The position numbers and the translations under genes were made by a program. A stretch of DNA of 64,000 nucleotides from NCBI GenBank assembly GCA_024637255.1, contig JAGXFO010000011.1, positions 1 to 64,000 on the forward strand, given 5' to 3'. Source of the stretch: Sulfurovum sp. (GTDB lineage Bacteria; Campylobacterota; Campylobacteria; Campylobacterales; Sulfurovaceae). A model generated the notes under the pieces. The model saw nothing but the letters and a program-made list of their open reading frames with translations, ran no database searches and was not told the DNA's origin. Positions 7,631 to 16,941 of this stretch are shown one piece after another. Every line of letters begins with the position of its first letter. Position 1 is the first letter of the stretch.

Positions 7631-8881
7631 TCATATTTTACGCAAGCACAAAGCTTCTATTTGTGTCAAAGCATCTTGAATCATAAATTTTTGATTTACC
7701 TCAAGCATATTAAGTTCTATGGCTTTTCCTTCTACGGACGTTTGTGCCCATCCTTTACGACACTGTAATTTAGGGTCATTCATCATTAGTTTTTTATTTA
7801 CATACTCTACATACTGACTTTTTTGTTCCAAAATAAAAGCCATGCTTTGTCTATAGTTCTTATGTACTTCAGGCAACGAAGAAGACAATCGGTCCAATTT
7901 ATACGCTATAGCTTTTCTGAACTCATCTTCTAAATGAATGAACTTTAATCCCGTATCATGAAGTTGCCTATTGGGTGAACTTCGTAACAAAATCTCTTCT
8001 GTGTGTCTGAGTTCACGCAGTAGACGCTGTAGTTTTTGCTCCATTATATAGGTAAATCGTTCGCTACTTTCTGCTAGTGTATACAATATCTCTCTTACAT
8101 CAGGCAGTATCATTTCCATGGCTGCACTGGGTGTTGGCGCACGCAAATCTGCTACAAAATCGCTTATCATCACATCGACTTCATGCCCTACTGCGCTCAC
8201 TACAGGTTTTTTCATAGAAAAGATGGCATCTGCCACCGCCTCTTCATTGAAGCTCCATAAATCTTCTGTACTTCCGCCACCTCTGCCCACAACGACAACA
8301 TCGACATCCAAACTGTCTGCATAACGTAAAGCTCTGGCTATCTGTTCAGCTGCCTGCTCCCCCTGCACCAGGGTATCAATGATCAGCACTTCAAGTAAAG
8401 GCCAGCGCTGCTCAATAATCTTCAGCATATCATGCAAAGCAGCACTCTCTTTTGCAGTCACTAAAGCTATTTTTTTAATATGCTTGGGGATAGGCTTCTT
8501 TCTCTGTGCATCAAAGTAGCCCTTGGCCTTGAGTCTTTCTTTAAGCTGTTCATAGGCCAATGCCAAAGCGCCCTTGCCATAGGGTTCCACATGCACCACA
8601 TATAACTGATATTCACCCCTGGGTGTATATACCCCAACTGAGCCCTCTATGACGATATGCATCCCTTTTTCTATACGAAATTTTAATTTCGCTACAGAAG
8701 AACGCCACATCACACATTTGATACTGCTCTCTTTGTCTTGAAGTGAAAGATAAACATGTCCTGAAGTATGGTAGGTAACCGAAGCTACTTCACCCTCAAC
8801 AAAGATATGCATAAAAGTGGCTTCAAGGAGTGATTTTATTTTGGTATTGAGTGAAGAAACACTCATCATAGTTTGAGACAT
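7631..8881 (-). CDS. xseA: exodeoxyribonuclease VII large subunit
   Basis: The large catalytic subunit of the ATP-independent single-strand exonuclease that works with XseB in repair and recombination. The 416-residue protein has an N-terminal OB fold (about 8-100). The catalytic core includes GRGGGS at 199-204 followed by D207-x-W209, GHE at 232-234 with D236, and DLRAPTPSAAAE-like sequence at 245-255. A coiled C-terminal arm follows. The length is normal for this phylum. It is the last gene of the minus-strand series ubiE-xseA, 23 bp after ubiE. No xseB is present in the window. Confidence 0.95.
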   Translation of the reverse strand: MSQTMMSVSSLNTKIKSLLEATFMHIFVEGEVASVTYHTSGHVYLSLQDKESSIKCVMWRSSVAKLKFRIEKGMHIVIEGSVGVYTPRGEYQLYVVHVEPYGKGALALAYEQLKERLKAKGYFDAQRKKPIPKHIKKIALVTAKESAALHDMLKIIEQRWPLLEVLIIDTLVQGEQAAEQIARALRYADSLDVDVVVVGRGGGSTEDLWSFNEEAVADAIFSMKKPVVSAVGHEVDVMISDFVADLRAPTPSAAMEMILPDVREILYTLAESSERFTYIMEQKLQRLLRELRHTEEILLRSSPNRQLHDTGLKFIHLEDEFRKAIAYKLDRLSSSLPEVHKNYRQSMAFILEQKSQYVEYVNKKLMMNDPKLQCRKGWAQTSVEGKAIELNMLEVNQKFMIQDALTQIEALCLRKI

Positions 8882-8904
8882 GAGACTCCTTGTAGACCCT
8901 GTAT

Positions 8905-9627
8905 TTACTTTTTCTGTGCTACCAGAAGTGTAGAAATCCCCATAGAAAAAGATTTGATATATTTCATTTCAAATCCTGCTTCTTCGAGCTCTTTGGCCAA
9001 CATATCTGTTGTGAGAAACTCTTCTATTGAATCGGGTAAATATTTGTAGGCTTCATAATTTTTTGATATCAGACCACCCACTCTTGGTAGGACATTTTTC
9101 ATACCAAAATCTACTACTTTATCTATGAGACCTCTGCGTTCTTGTTTTGTAAACTCCAAAATCACCACTATGCCCTCAGGTTTCAATGCACGATGGAACT
9201 CTGCCAATGCCTCTGCCCTATCTACTACGTTACGAATACCGTAAGAGATAGAGATCATGTCAGTGCATGCACTCTCTAGAGGTAAAGCCTGCGCCTTCCC
9301 TTCTATAAATTCTGCAAAATCGACTTTAGTTTTAGCCACACTCAACATACCTACAGAAGGATCAATGCCTACAAACTTATCTACTTGGATATTTCTTTCT
9401 TTAGCAATATCCCTCCAATACATCAATAAATCACCTGTACCCGTAGCCACATCGGTAATTTGGGTTAGTTTATCTGCACCCAATATATCATAGGCTTTAT
9501 TGCAGCCCTTTTTGCGCCACTGTTTATCGATTCCAAAGCTCAGTACCCTATTTGCCAAATCATACGTTGAGGCAATATCATCAAACATGTGTACAATTTT
9601 ATCCTGCTTCTCTTCTTTATGTGTCAA
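8905..9627 (-). CDS. ubiE: UbiE/MenG-type demethylmenaquinone methyltransferase
   Basis: A 240-residue SAM-dependent C-methyltransferase acting at the last step of quinone synthesis. In campylobacterota, which use menaquinone, the expected substrate is demethylmenaquinone. The SAM-binding motif DVATGTGDLL lies at 59-68, after the family N-terminus (VHMFDDIASTYDLANRVLSFG, 12-32). GIRNV and the ILEF stretch further along are also typical. The start overlaps the 3' end of ribD by 11 bp, so translation is coupled. No other quinone genes are nearby. Gene-name variants (menG, menH) refer to the same family. Confidence 0.92.
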   Translation of the reverse strand: MTHKEEKQDKIVHMFDDIASTYDLANRVLSFGIDKQWRKKGCNKAYDILGADKLTQITDVATGTGDLLMYWRDIAKERNIQVDKFVGIDPSVGMLSVAKTKVDFAEFIEGKAQALPLESACTDMISISYGIRNVVDRAEALAEFHRALKPEGIVVILEFTKQERRGLIDKVVDFGMKNVLPRVGGLISKNYEAYKYLPDSIEEFLTTDMLAKELEEAGFEMKYIKSFSMGISTLLVAQKK

Positions 9628-10621
9628 GGTGTTTACTCCATATCATCAAATCTACATCTTTTTTAGCTTGATGCAAAAAGCTTAAATTCATTGTTGTATT
9701 ATAGGTTAAATTATTGCTAGAAAACTTAGGTGTCTGGTAAATAAGCATCCAATCTATTTTTGCTTTGAGGGCATTTAGCATCCCCTCTCCCCCTTCCACC
9801 AGTACAAAAGACGGTCTATCTAAGAAATCTAAGTGCTGCACAATCTCAACTTCCCTGTTTTTGATACCAAAAAGAGGTATCTCTCTGTCAAAATTGTCTT
9901 CTTTGGCATAAATTTTAATGTGGGGTGCCTTCGCCCCTACAAATCTACAATCCAGTGTGGGCCTGTCCACCCTTACCGTGTTGCCGCCTATAAGCAAAAT
10001 ATCACATACTTCTCTTAACTGATGCACATGCGTCAAAGAAGATTTACAACTGAGGTAAGGATTTTTTTCGTCACTGCCTATATGTCCATTACTTGTTTGA
10101 GCAAGTTTAAAAAGTACAAAAGCCTTTTTTTGCCATAACAAAAAAGGCTCTATCAAAGCTTGACAGTCCTCTTCTAGTATGCCAACACTTACGTTATTTA
10201 GCTTCTGCATACCGCCATCATGCCCCTCTATGGGGTCACTTATGCCTATTAGCACTCTACGTAATGCTAATGCCTGCAACAAAGAGGCGCATGAAGGTGT
10301 TTTTCCTTCATGAGAACAAGGCTCAAGTGTTACATAGATACTACATTGATTAAAAAAATATTTGGGGAGTGCTAAAAGGAAAAGATGGGCTTTTTTGGCA
10401 TCTTTTGGGTCAAAATCTATCTGTGTATTTGAGAGTGTTTCGTAGGCTAACATTAAAGCTAACACTTCAGCATGTGAAGTTCCAGCTTTCTGATGGGCTG
10501 CTACAGCTAAAATTTTGCCATTCAAAGTTACTACTGCGCCCACAGCAGGGTTTGGGTAGGTTAAACCCTGGTATTCCCAGGCTCTTTCTAGGGCTAGTTG
10601 CATATAAAATTCATCTTCCAC
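9617..10621 (-). CDS. ribD: riboflavin biosynthesis deaminase/reductase RibD
   Basis: A bifunctional enzyme for deamination and then side-chain reduction of the pyrimidine intermediate in riboflavin synthesis. The N-terminal cytidine-deaminase-like domain shows the zinc ligands H50-A-E52 and PCSHEGKTPSC at 101-111. The C-terminal reductase starts near residue 165 and contains GGNTVRVDRPTL. About 25-30 residues between the two zinc motifs (about 64-92) exceed the usual spacing and look like a lineage insertion. The start is GTG at 10621 with a strong AGGAGG 8 nt upstream; no ATG is better placed. It overlaps ubiE. Confidence 0.93.
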   Translation of the reverse strand: MEDEFYMQLALERAWEYQGLTYPNPAVGAVVTLNGKILAVAAHQKAGTSHAEVLALMLAYETLSNTQIDFDPKDAKKAHLFLLALPKYFFNQCSIYVTLEPCSHEGKTPSCASLLQALALRRVLIGISDPIEGHDGGMQKLNNVSVGILEEDCQALIEPFLLWQKKAFVLFKLAQTSNGHIGSDEKNPYLSCKSSLTHVHQLREVCDILLIGGNTVRVDRPTLDCRFVGAKAPHIKIYAKEDNFDREIPLFGIKNREVEIVQHLDFLDRPSFVLVEGGEGMLNALKAKIDWMLIYQTPKFSSNNLTYNTTMNLSFLHQAKKDVDLMIWSKHLDT

Positions 10622-10727
10622 AGCAACCCTCCTTTACGAGTTTAGGTCTCCGTCGGTGGTCTGAAGTGACAACACCTTTGGTTCTGAACCTACAAACAAC
10701 AAACTATTGTTATTTATTTAACGGTTC

Positions 10728-11171
10728 TCACCATTCAAAATATGTTTTAGCTGTACCTACTGCTCCATATTCAAAGTTCTCATCGCCCTCTTTTGTTTCA
10801 ACAATGATGCCATTGTTGTCTGCACTTTTAAGAAGCCCTTTAACTTTTTCACCACCGCCGATTTTGAGCTTAATTTTTTCACCAATCGCATTTTTAAAAT
10901 GCACAGGTTTTGTCAGCTTTCTTTCTATGCCTGGAGAACTAATCTCCAAACGATACTTTTGGCTCATAGGAGGATGCACATCCAAAAAAGGTGAAAGTTC
11001 ATGAGAAATTGTGGCACACAAATCAAGACTCACACCACCCACTTTTGTCACCAAAACGCGAAAAATAGTCTCTTCAAATTCAGTCACTACTTCAATATCA
11101 TACAGAGCTGCACCGTTGGCTTCTATAATTTTAGCAATTTGTATTTCAAGATTCATCTTGCTTGTCCTCAT
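10728..11171 (-). CDS. rimP: ribosome maturation factor RimP
   Basis: A 147-residue 30S assembly factor. It has the usual N-terminal alpha/beta domain (GAALYDIEVVTEF) and a C-terminal Sm-like barrel (KPVHFKNAIGEKIKLK). The sequence LEISSPGIERKLTKP in the middle is the family signature. The ATG at 11171 overlaps rbfA by 26 bp. A second ATG at 11156 is preceded by GAGGAC at better spacing and may be the true start. It lies in the conserved infB-rbfA-rimP order, downstream of rbfA, so all three are probably made from one transcript. Confidence 0.93.
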   Translation of the reverse strand: MRTSKMNLEIQIAKIIEANGAALYDIEVVTEFEETIFRVLVTKVGGVSLDLCATISHELSPFLDVHPPMSQKYRLEISSPGIERKLTKPVHFKNAIGEKIKLKIGGGEKVKGLLKSADNNGIIVETKEGDENFEYGAVGTAKTYFEW

Positions 11172-11538
11172 CTTCTTTAGCGTTGGAATTTCTAGTACCT
11201 ATTTGTTTAAAAAGGTCTTCCATCTTACTTACTTTTTCTAGCTGATGGTCAAATTCAAAAGTAAACTGTGGGGCCTTAAACCAGCCTTCACTTTGTTTAC
11301 AATGGTTTTGCAAATACCCTGCCACCGAGCGCAGCTGTCTTAGTGCCTCACCCTGTTCTTTCGCGTTTAAAAAAGAGGTGTCCAAATACACTTTTGCATC
11401 AGATCTTCCTTTTGAACACACAACATCCGTAACAACAAGTGCATTGATACGTTCATCATCCAAGCTACCAAGTGCTTCTGGGATGATTTCTTTAAGTATA
11501 GACTCTACTCTGTGTCGTTTGATCTCTTCATGAGTCAT
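11146..11538 (-). CDS. rbfA: ribosome-binding factor A
   Basis: A 130-residue KH-fold cold-shock factor needed for late 16S rRNA maturation in the 30S subunit. The family pattern is visible in RVESILKEIIPEALG at the N-terminus, VVTDVVCSKGRSDAKVYL in the strand region and LRSVAGYLQNH after it. A charged tail (KEDEDKQDES) ends the protein and overlaps rimP. It starts one base after the infB stop, so translation is coupled to infB. Confidence 0.93.
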   Translation of the reverse strand: MTHEEIKRHRVESILKEIIPEALGSLDDERINALVVTDVVCSKGRSDAKVYLDTSFLNAKEQGEALRQLRSVAGYLQNHCKQSEGWFKAPQFTFEFDHQLEKVSKMEDLFKQIGTRNSNAKEDEDKQDES

Positions 11539-11539
11539 G

Positions 11540-14203
11540 TTATAGTGTTACCTGTTCTTCAACATTTTTAAAGGTTTCAATCACATCACCCTCTTTAATA
11601 TCATTAAAGTTTTCAAGCATAATACCGCACTCATAACCATTTTTTACTTCTTTTACATCTTCATTAAAGCGCTTCAGGGATGATATCTTGCTTTCATAGA
11701 CCACAACACCATCACGGATAAGTCTAGCTTTAGAATTTCTTGTGATTATCCCATCAGAAACCTTACATCCTGCAATAGTTCCTATTTTAGCAACCACAAA
11801 GGTCTCACGGACTTCTGCCTGTCCTGTTACTTCTTCAGAAATAACAGGACTCATCATACCGCCAAGAAGTGCTTTCACGTCATCAAGAAGATCATAAATG
11901 ACAGAGTAAGAACGTATCTCTATGCCCAATTCTTTTGATTTCTTTTTCACTGCTCCCGTAGGACGCACATTAAATCCAAGTACTACCGTGTGTTCAGATG
12001 CATCTGCGAGTGTCAAATCACTCTCAGTTACGCCACCTACACCTTCATGAATAATATTGACTTTTACTTCTTCATTTCTAAGCTTCTCTAAGCTGCCCTT
12101 GATTGCCTCAAGAGAGCCCTGAACATCTGCTTTGATAATGACAGGAAGTGACTTGAGTTGTCCCTCTGCAATAAGTGCTGAAAGATCATCAAGTGAAGCT
12201 TTTGTACTTTTAGAGAGTTGTTTTGCTCTGCCGTACTCAGCTCTTTTTTCTGCCAATTCACGCACTTCTTTATCTGAACCCATCACAATAAGTTCATCAC
12301 CTGCATCAGGCACTTCATTTAGTCCAACAATGGCTGCTGGCGTACTTGGCCCTATCTCTTTAACATTGCTACCATTATCAAGTCTAATTGCCTTAATACG
12401 TCCGTATGTTTTACCTGCGATCACATTATCGCCTATGCGTAATGTACCATTTTGAATAATAACATTGGCTACCGGCCCGAAACCTTTCTCAAGTAAACTT
12501 TCAACAACAACTGCTTTTGCTGCTCGGGTCGGGTCAGCTTTAAGCTCCATCACTTCAGCCTGCAAAAGAATGGTTTCAAGTAAGTCATCTATGCCTATAC
12601 CTGTGTGTGCAGAGACAGGAACAAACTCATATTCCCCACCCCAATCTGTTGCAATAATACCCAGTTCAGAAAGTTGTGCTTTCACATTGTCAGGATTTGC
12701 GGATTCTTTGTCCATTTTGTTAATAGCAACAATCATTGGCACGCCTGCTGCTTTTGTATGTGCGATAGCTTCTTTAGTTTGAGGCATCACACCATCATCT
12801 GCTGCAACTACAATAACAACAATATCTGTAGCCTGAGCACCACGTGAGCGCATTGCGGTAAATGCTTCATGTCCCGGTGTATCAACAAAAGTAATCTTTT
12901 TACCATTTTTTTCTACTTGGTATGCGCCTACATGCTGCGTGATACCGCCTGCTTCTTTGGCTGCTACTTTTGAAGTACGGATTCTATCAAGCAGTGATGT
13001 CTTACCGTGGTCAACATGTCCCATAATGGTAATTACAGGAGGCCTTTCTTCAAGGTTTTTATCTTCTATTGCATCATAAGCATCTGAGTAATCAAGTTCA
13101 TCGAGTGGATTGATAGTAGTGATTTCCACTTCAAACTCTTCAGCCAATATTTCTATTTCATCTTTATTTAAAAAGTCATTTTTGGTTACCATCATACCAA
13201 GTGCAAAAAGTACTCCAACGACTTCGCCTACAGAGCGGTTTACTTTTTCAGCAAACTCATAGACCCTTACATTCTCAGGGATTTCCACAGAAGTTACAAT
13301 TTCCGTATTTTCTATTTTGTCATACTTTTTACGTTTACCGCCACGCTTAAGTGAACGATTCTGCTGCGGTCTGAATGCCTGTCTGACTTTCGCCGTACCA
13401 CCATTTGCCGCTTCTCTTTTTTTCATTTCTTCTTTACGTTTTTGCTCTTGACGCATCATATCTTCATAGATATTTTTATCAGAGAAATCCAAAAGTACGA
13501 TCTCTTCATCACCAAAACCGCTATCTATATCTGTTGTCATACTGTCATGATTAAAGATATCTATTTTAGTACCGGTATCTCTGGCTTCTGCAATTTTTTT
13601 AGTTTTTCTTTTTGCCACATAGGGTGTTTGATCGTCCATAGAAATCTTGGCTCCAGCTCTTAGCGGTGCCGGTTTAGCTTTTCTAACAATCTTGATGCCG
13701 CCGCGAGAAAGTGTTTTTCTCTTTGGCCTATCTTCATCTGCTTCAGCATTTGCAGTTACTTCTGTCTCCGCTGTTTTGCTTACAACAGAAATACCTTTGC
13801 GTTGTTTCACTTCTTTAGGGACGACTTCTTCAACAGTTTCTTCAACAGTTTCTTCAATAACTTCTTCAACAACTTCTTCAATGATTACTTCTTCTGTTGC
13901 CTTGGCCGCCTCTTTTGCTTCAGGGGTCTCTTCTGCGGATTCAACAGCTTCTGTCGCTACGTTTTTCTGAATCGTTTCTACTTTTCTCTTCACTACAGTA
14001 ATCTTCGATTTACTACCTGGCTTTGCAAAGCCTTTTGGCAATGTTCCACTAATCGCATAATCTACAAGAATACCAGCATCTTCCATACTAATAGTACTAT
14101 TGGCTGCTTTTACATTAAAGCCTAATTCTTTGGCTTTGTCTAGCAAATCCCCGTTTGATAATCCCGCTTCATCTGCTATTTCTTGGATTTTAACTTTATC
14201 CAT
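11540..14203 (-). CDS. infB: translation initiation factor IF-2
   Basis: An 887-residue GTPase that delivers initiator tRNA to the 30S subunit. The N-terminal IF2_N subdomain (1-50) is followed by a long low-complexity region rich in E, V, T and K (85-300). A second IF2_N-like segment lies at about 305-365. The GTPase domain has G1 GHVDHGKT at 395-402, DTPGHE near 443 and NKMD near 500, followed by the beta-barrel and IF2-C domains. The repeated EEVVEEV-type acidic run at 105-128 is a length-variable region. ylxR lies 29 bp upstream and rbfA follows directly. Confidence 0.98.
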   Translation of the reverse strand: MDKVKIQEIADEAGLSNGDLLDKAKELGFNVKAANSTISMEDAGILVDYAISGTLPKGFAKPGSKSKITVVKRKVETIQKNVATEAVESAEETPEAKEAAKATEEVIIEEVVEEVIEETVEETVEEVVPKEVKQRKGISVVSKTAETEVTANAEADEDRPKRKTLSRGGIKIVRKAKPAPLRAGAKISMDDQTPYVAKRKTKKIAEARDTGTKIDIFNHDSMTTDIDSGFGDEEIVLLDFSDKNIYEDMMRQEQKRKEEMKKREAANGGTAKVRQAFRPQQNRSLKRGGKRKKYDKIENTEIVTSVEIPENVRVYEFAEKVNRSVGEVVGVLFALGMMVTKNDFLNKDEIEILAEEFEVEITTINPLDELDYSDAYDAIEDKNLEERPPVITIMGHVDHGKTSLLDRIRTSKVAAKEAGGITQHVGAYQVEKNGKKITFVDTPGHEAFTAMRSRGAQATDIVVIVVAADDGVMPQTKEAIAHTKAAGVPMIVAINKMDKESANPDNVKAQLSELGIIATDWGGEYEFVPVSAHTGIGIDDLLETILLQAEVMELKADPTRAAKAVVVESLLEKGFGPVANVIIQNGTLRIGDNVIAGKTYGRIKAIRLDNGSNVKEIGPSTPAAIVGLNEVPDAGDELIVMGSDKEVRELAEKRAEYGRAKQLSKSTKASLDDLSALIAEGQLKSLPVIIKADVQGSLEAIKGSLEKLRNEEVKVNIIHEGVGGVTESDLTLADASEHTVVLGFNVRPTGAVKKKSKELGIEIRSYSVIYDLLDDVKALLGGMMSPVISEEVTGQAEVRETFVVAKIGTIAGCKVSDGIITRNSKARLIRDGVVVYESKISSLKRFNEDVKEVKNGYECGIMLENFNDIKEGDVIETFKNVEEQVTL

Positions 14204-14232
14204 TCTTAATTAACTCCTTTAATATAATGCAA

Positions 14233-14487
14233 CTAACTTGCATGGTTGACTTTTGAAGTCAACTTTACCAATAACTCAGTAAATCGTTCTACATCCTGCT
14301 TAAAACGTTTTACTAAGCCATTGATTTTTTTTTCATTTTTACTGCAAACATCACAAAGGTAAAAACTTCTTCCTTCGCCATCAAATGCTATGACCTCTGT
14401 ACCTTTTTGTTTTAATCGAATCAAAGTGTTCTGAGGATGTCTACTTCTGCAAGTGATACACATACGTGTCGGCTGTGATTTTTTCAT
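14233..14487 (-). CDS. ylxR: YlxR family (DUF448) RNA-binding protein
   Basis: A small basic protein of 84 residues with the YlxR pattern: RMCITCRSRHP at 8-18, RSFYLCDVC at 40-48 and a KKINGLVKRFK helix after it. Members bind RNA, and the Bacillus relative has been linked to RNase P. The gene nearly always precedes infB, as here, which supports a translation-related role. The four cysteines (two CxxC pairs) could bind a metal. The start is preceded by a weak ribosome binding site. Confidence 0.85.
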   Translation of the reverse strand: MKKSQPTRMCITCRSRHPQNTLIRLKQKGTEVIAFDGEGRSFYLCDVCSKNEKKINGLVKRFKQDVERFTELLVKLTSKVNHAS

Positions 14488-14522
14488 GTGTATTATACCT
14501 AAAAAGAGATTAAGCTCAATGC

Positions 14523-15404
14523 TTAATTTTTGGTGGTGACACCATTATTGTCTAAAGAGAGCGTAAAAACTCTAAACTGTGGGAAATTCTTTTGTAATTC
14601 TTCTGCCAGCTTGCCTGCATCTTTGTCATATGCGAGGTTAAAGAATGTAGAGCCTGAACCAGAAAGCGTGCTCATAAGTGCGCCGTATTTAAGTGCCACT
14701 TTTTGTACATCAAACAGTTCGGGCATCATTTTCATTCGTCTTGACTGATGTAGCTTATCTTTGGATGCTATACGCAACAAATCCCAGGACTCACTCATGA
14801 AAAGTGCTGTCATATAGGATGATCTTGAAAGCGAATACACTGTCTCCTCTTTTTTATACATCTTAGGTAAGATGGTTCGGGACTTGGCTGTAGAAATGGT
14901 ACGGTTTGGTACAACTACCACAGCCTTTAAATACTCAGGCATACGCCTTTTTTTACTATAAACCTTGTCACCTTCCACGCATGCCACATTAAAGCCGCCC
15001 ATCACCGCAGGTGTGATATTGTCCGGATGATGTTCGTAGCGCAGTGCCTGATTGAGAATTTCTCTCTTATTGTACTTTTTGTCTGCTGCTGTATAGGCAG
15101 CACTTAAGGCAGCAACAATCACCGCAGAAGAACTTCCCAAACCTCTTGATATGGGTATACGATTATGAAACTCGAATCTAAAGTTGTCTTCTCTGTCCGT
15201 AAGCCGTTTATAATTTTCGTTGAAAATACTCAGAAAAAGAGAGTTTTTCTTAATCTTTGGATTATCTGCACCCTCGCCATGTGTCGAAATACTTAAAAAT
15301 TTTGAAGGGGTAATAATGATTTCATTTCTCAAATCTACAGCGAGTCCCAAGGTGTCAAATCCTGGTCCTAGGTTTGCAGAAGTAGCTGGTACGCTTATAA
15401 ACAT
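14523..15404 (-). CDS. thrB: homoserine kinase
   Basis: A GHMP-family kinase that phosphorylates homoserine in threonine synthesis. The start is placed at ATG 15404 (MFISVPATSANLGPGFD) because AAGGA sits 5 nt upstream. A 15-codon upstream extension has no support in the family. Motifs are the N-terminal PATSANLGPGFD, the ATP loop RGLGSSSAVIVAALSA (near residue 85) and the C-terminal LSGSGSTFF. The length (293 residues) is normal. It is followed by ylxR 36 bp downstream. No other threonine gene is in the window. Confidence 0.93.
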   Translation of the reverse strand: MFISVPATSANLGPGFDTLGLAVDLRNEIIITPSKFLSISTHGEGADNPKIKKNSLFLSIFNENYKRLTDREDNFRFEFHNRIPISRGLGSSSAVIVAALSAAYTAADKKYNKREILNQALRYEHHPDNITPAVMGGFNVACVEGDKVYSKKRRMPEYLKAVVVVPNRTISTAKSRTILPKMYKKEETVYSLSRSSYMTALFMSESWDLLRIASKDKLHQSRRMKMMPELFDVQKVALKYGALMSTLSGSGSTFFNLAYDKDAGKLAEELQKNFPQFRVFTLSLDNNGVTTKN

Positions 15405-15512
15405 CTTTGTCCTTATTTGAACGCTTTTAGAGCAAATCCCAAAAACCACGCTGATGCGCTGTCGTACCCAAAGTAATTTCCAATGGGGATTTCAGTTTCT
15501 AGTACATGCATA

Positions 15513-16022
15513 CTAAACAGCCGGTAGTACGTAGTCTGGTGTTGATTCTTCATCTAATTCAAGATCCTGAATACACTGAGGCAATGTAAACTTTACATCA
15601 ACGGGTTGTTCATATTTTTTTGTAATTATAGTCTTTTTTTCCTTGATAAAATAGAGATTTCCCATAGCTTTGATAGGGGCTCCTGCATTTAAAGTAAAAC
15701 CGCTACACCCCACACACTTGATTCCTGATATAATTTCTATAGTTTTCAGCATAATATAGGTAAGTTTTATAGCCATATAGGACCCCGGACCCCTAGTATA
15801 AATGATGGTAGAAATATCATACTGATCCATGCATTCTTTCAGCAAAGGCAAAAGGATTTCAGAGGTTTTCAATTCAGAGGAAATCGTATGAATAAGATAC
15901 CCTTCTTTGTACACTCCCAAAAGCAGTGGCGAAGAGATAGAAATAATAAGAAGTTCGTATCTTTCAGGCAAAACTTTTTGCAAACACTCTACTTTGTAAT
16001 TCATCCACCGCAACAAGATCAT
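15513..16022 (-). CDS. tsaB: divergent, short TsaB-like protein (t6A tRNA modification)
   Basis: A 169-residue protein with the TsaB/YeaZ layout: an N-terminal strand segment (LLIISISSPLLLGVYKEG, about 24-41), then TIIYTRGPGSYMAIKLTY matching the family GPGSFTGLR region. TsaB partners TsaD in threonylcarbamoylation of tRNA. It is shorter than the about 230 residues of E. coli TsaB and lacks much of the second subdomain, as seen in other campylobacterota. The start is uncertain: ATG 16022 overlaps lpxC by 59 bp, ATG 16004 is also possible, and a TTG overlapping the lpxC stop would give the usual short N-terminus. Identity is likely but rests on few motifs. Confidence 0.7.
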   Translation of the reverse strand: MILLRWMNYKVECLQKVLPERYELLIISISSPLLLGVYKEGYLIHTISSELKTSEILLPLLKECMDQYDISTIIYTRGPGSYMAIKLTYIMLKTIEIISGIKCVGCSGFTLNAGAPIKAMGNLYFIKEKKTIITKKYEQPVDVKFTLPQCIQDLELDEESTPDYVLPAV

Positions 16023-16848
16023 AGTTCTTACTATCAGAAAGTAACTTGGTGGTAAGTTGATAATTTAATGAATGGCTTCCCGCAAACGATTCATATTTAG
16101 CCAGTATGTTATAGCCCGTTACCATCATGTCTCCCATGGCATCTAGTATCTTATGTCTTGCGAATTCATTGTCAAAACGTAAGCCTTCTGGATTAAGCAC
16201 CTTGTGATCATCAAGCCCTATGGCATTTTGGAGTGTTGCTCCAAGCGCAAGATTTTGACTTTGCAGATACTGTATATCTTTAGCAAATCCAAATGTTCTT
16301 GCTCGTGCTATCTCTTCTATAAAGTTTTTAGTACTAAATGCAAAACTCTCTGACTGCTCGCCTATCACCGGATGGTCAAACTTAATTCGAAAGTCAAACT
16401 GAGCACTATCATGAGGCAGCAGACGCACAAATTTATCTCCATCACTTACTTCGACTGCCTGTTTGACACAAATAATTTTCTTTGGAGCATCTTGTTCTTC
16501 AATCCCTGCTTCATCCAATAAAAGACAAAAAGAGATGGATGAACCATCCATAATTGGCATTTCATTTCCATTGACGATAACGCGCATATTATCTATGCCA
16601 TAAGCATATACCGCAGAGAGAAAGTGCTCTATGGTTGAAATATACCCTTTCTCGTTTCCTATCACCGTAGCCATACGCGTGTCTATAACTGAATCAGGAG
16701 AAAGCGGTATACTTATTGCTAAATCTTCACGATAAAATATGATACCCGCGTCTACGCCAAGTGGCTCAAGTCTTAATTTTATTGGCTCACCTTTGTGCAG
16801 ACCAATACCCACAACTTCAATAGGTTTCTTGAGTGTTCTTTGTTGCAT
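15964..16848 (-). CDS. lpxC: UDP-3-O-acyl-N-acetylglucosamine deacetylase LpxC
   Basis: The zinc deacetylase that performs the committed step of lipid A synthesis. The 294-residue protein shows the zinc ligand H75 in STIEHFLSA and the distal HKILDAMGD motif supplying the other ligands (about 232-240). The early GIGLHKGE segment is also typical. The length is normal. It overlaps the tsaB-like gene downstream. Upstream, 93 bp separate it from the M23 peptidase gene, a likely place for its own promoter. Confidence 0.96.
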   Translation of the reverse strand: MQQRTLKKPIEVVGIGLHKGEPIKLRLEPLGVDAGIIFYREDLAISIPLSPDSVIDTRMATVIGNEKGYISTIEHFLSAVYAYGIDNMRVIVNGNEMPIMDGSSISFCLLLDEAGIEEQDAPKKIICVKQAVEVSDGDKFVRLLPHDSAQFDFRIKFDHPVIGEQSESFAFSTKNFIEEIARARTFGFAKDIQYLQSQNLALGATLQNAIGLDDHKVLNPEGLRFDNEFARHKILDAMGDMMVTGYNILAKYESFAGSHSLNYQLTTKLLSDSKNYDLVAVDELQSRVFAKSFA

Positions 16849-16941
16849 TGCTTCCTCCTTTCTTCATTTTTATTGCCGCTATTATAGTGAAATATTATAA
16901 TCATTGCAAAGTATAGTTTTTTACTGTGAAGGATTTGTGAA

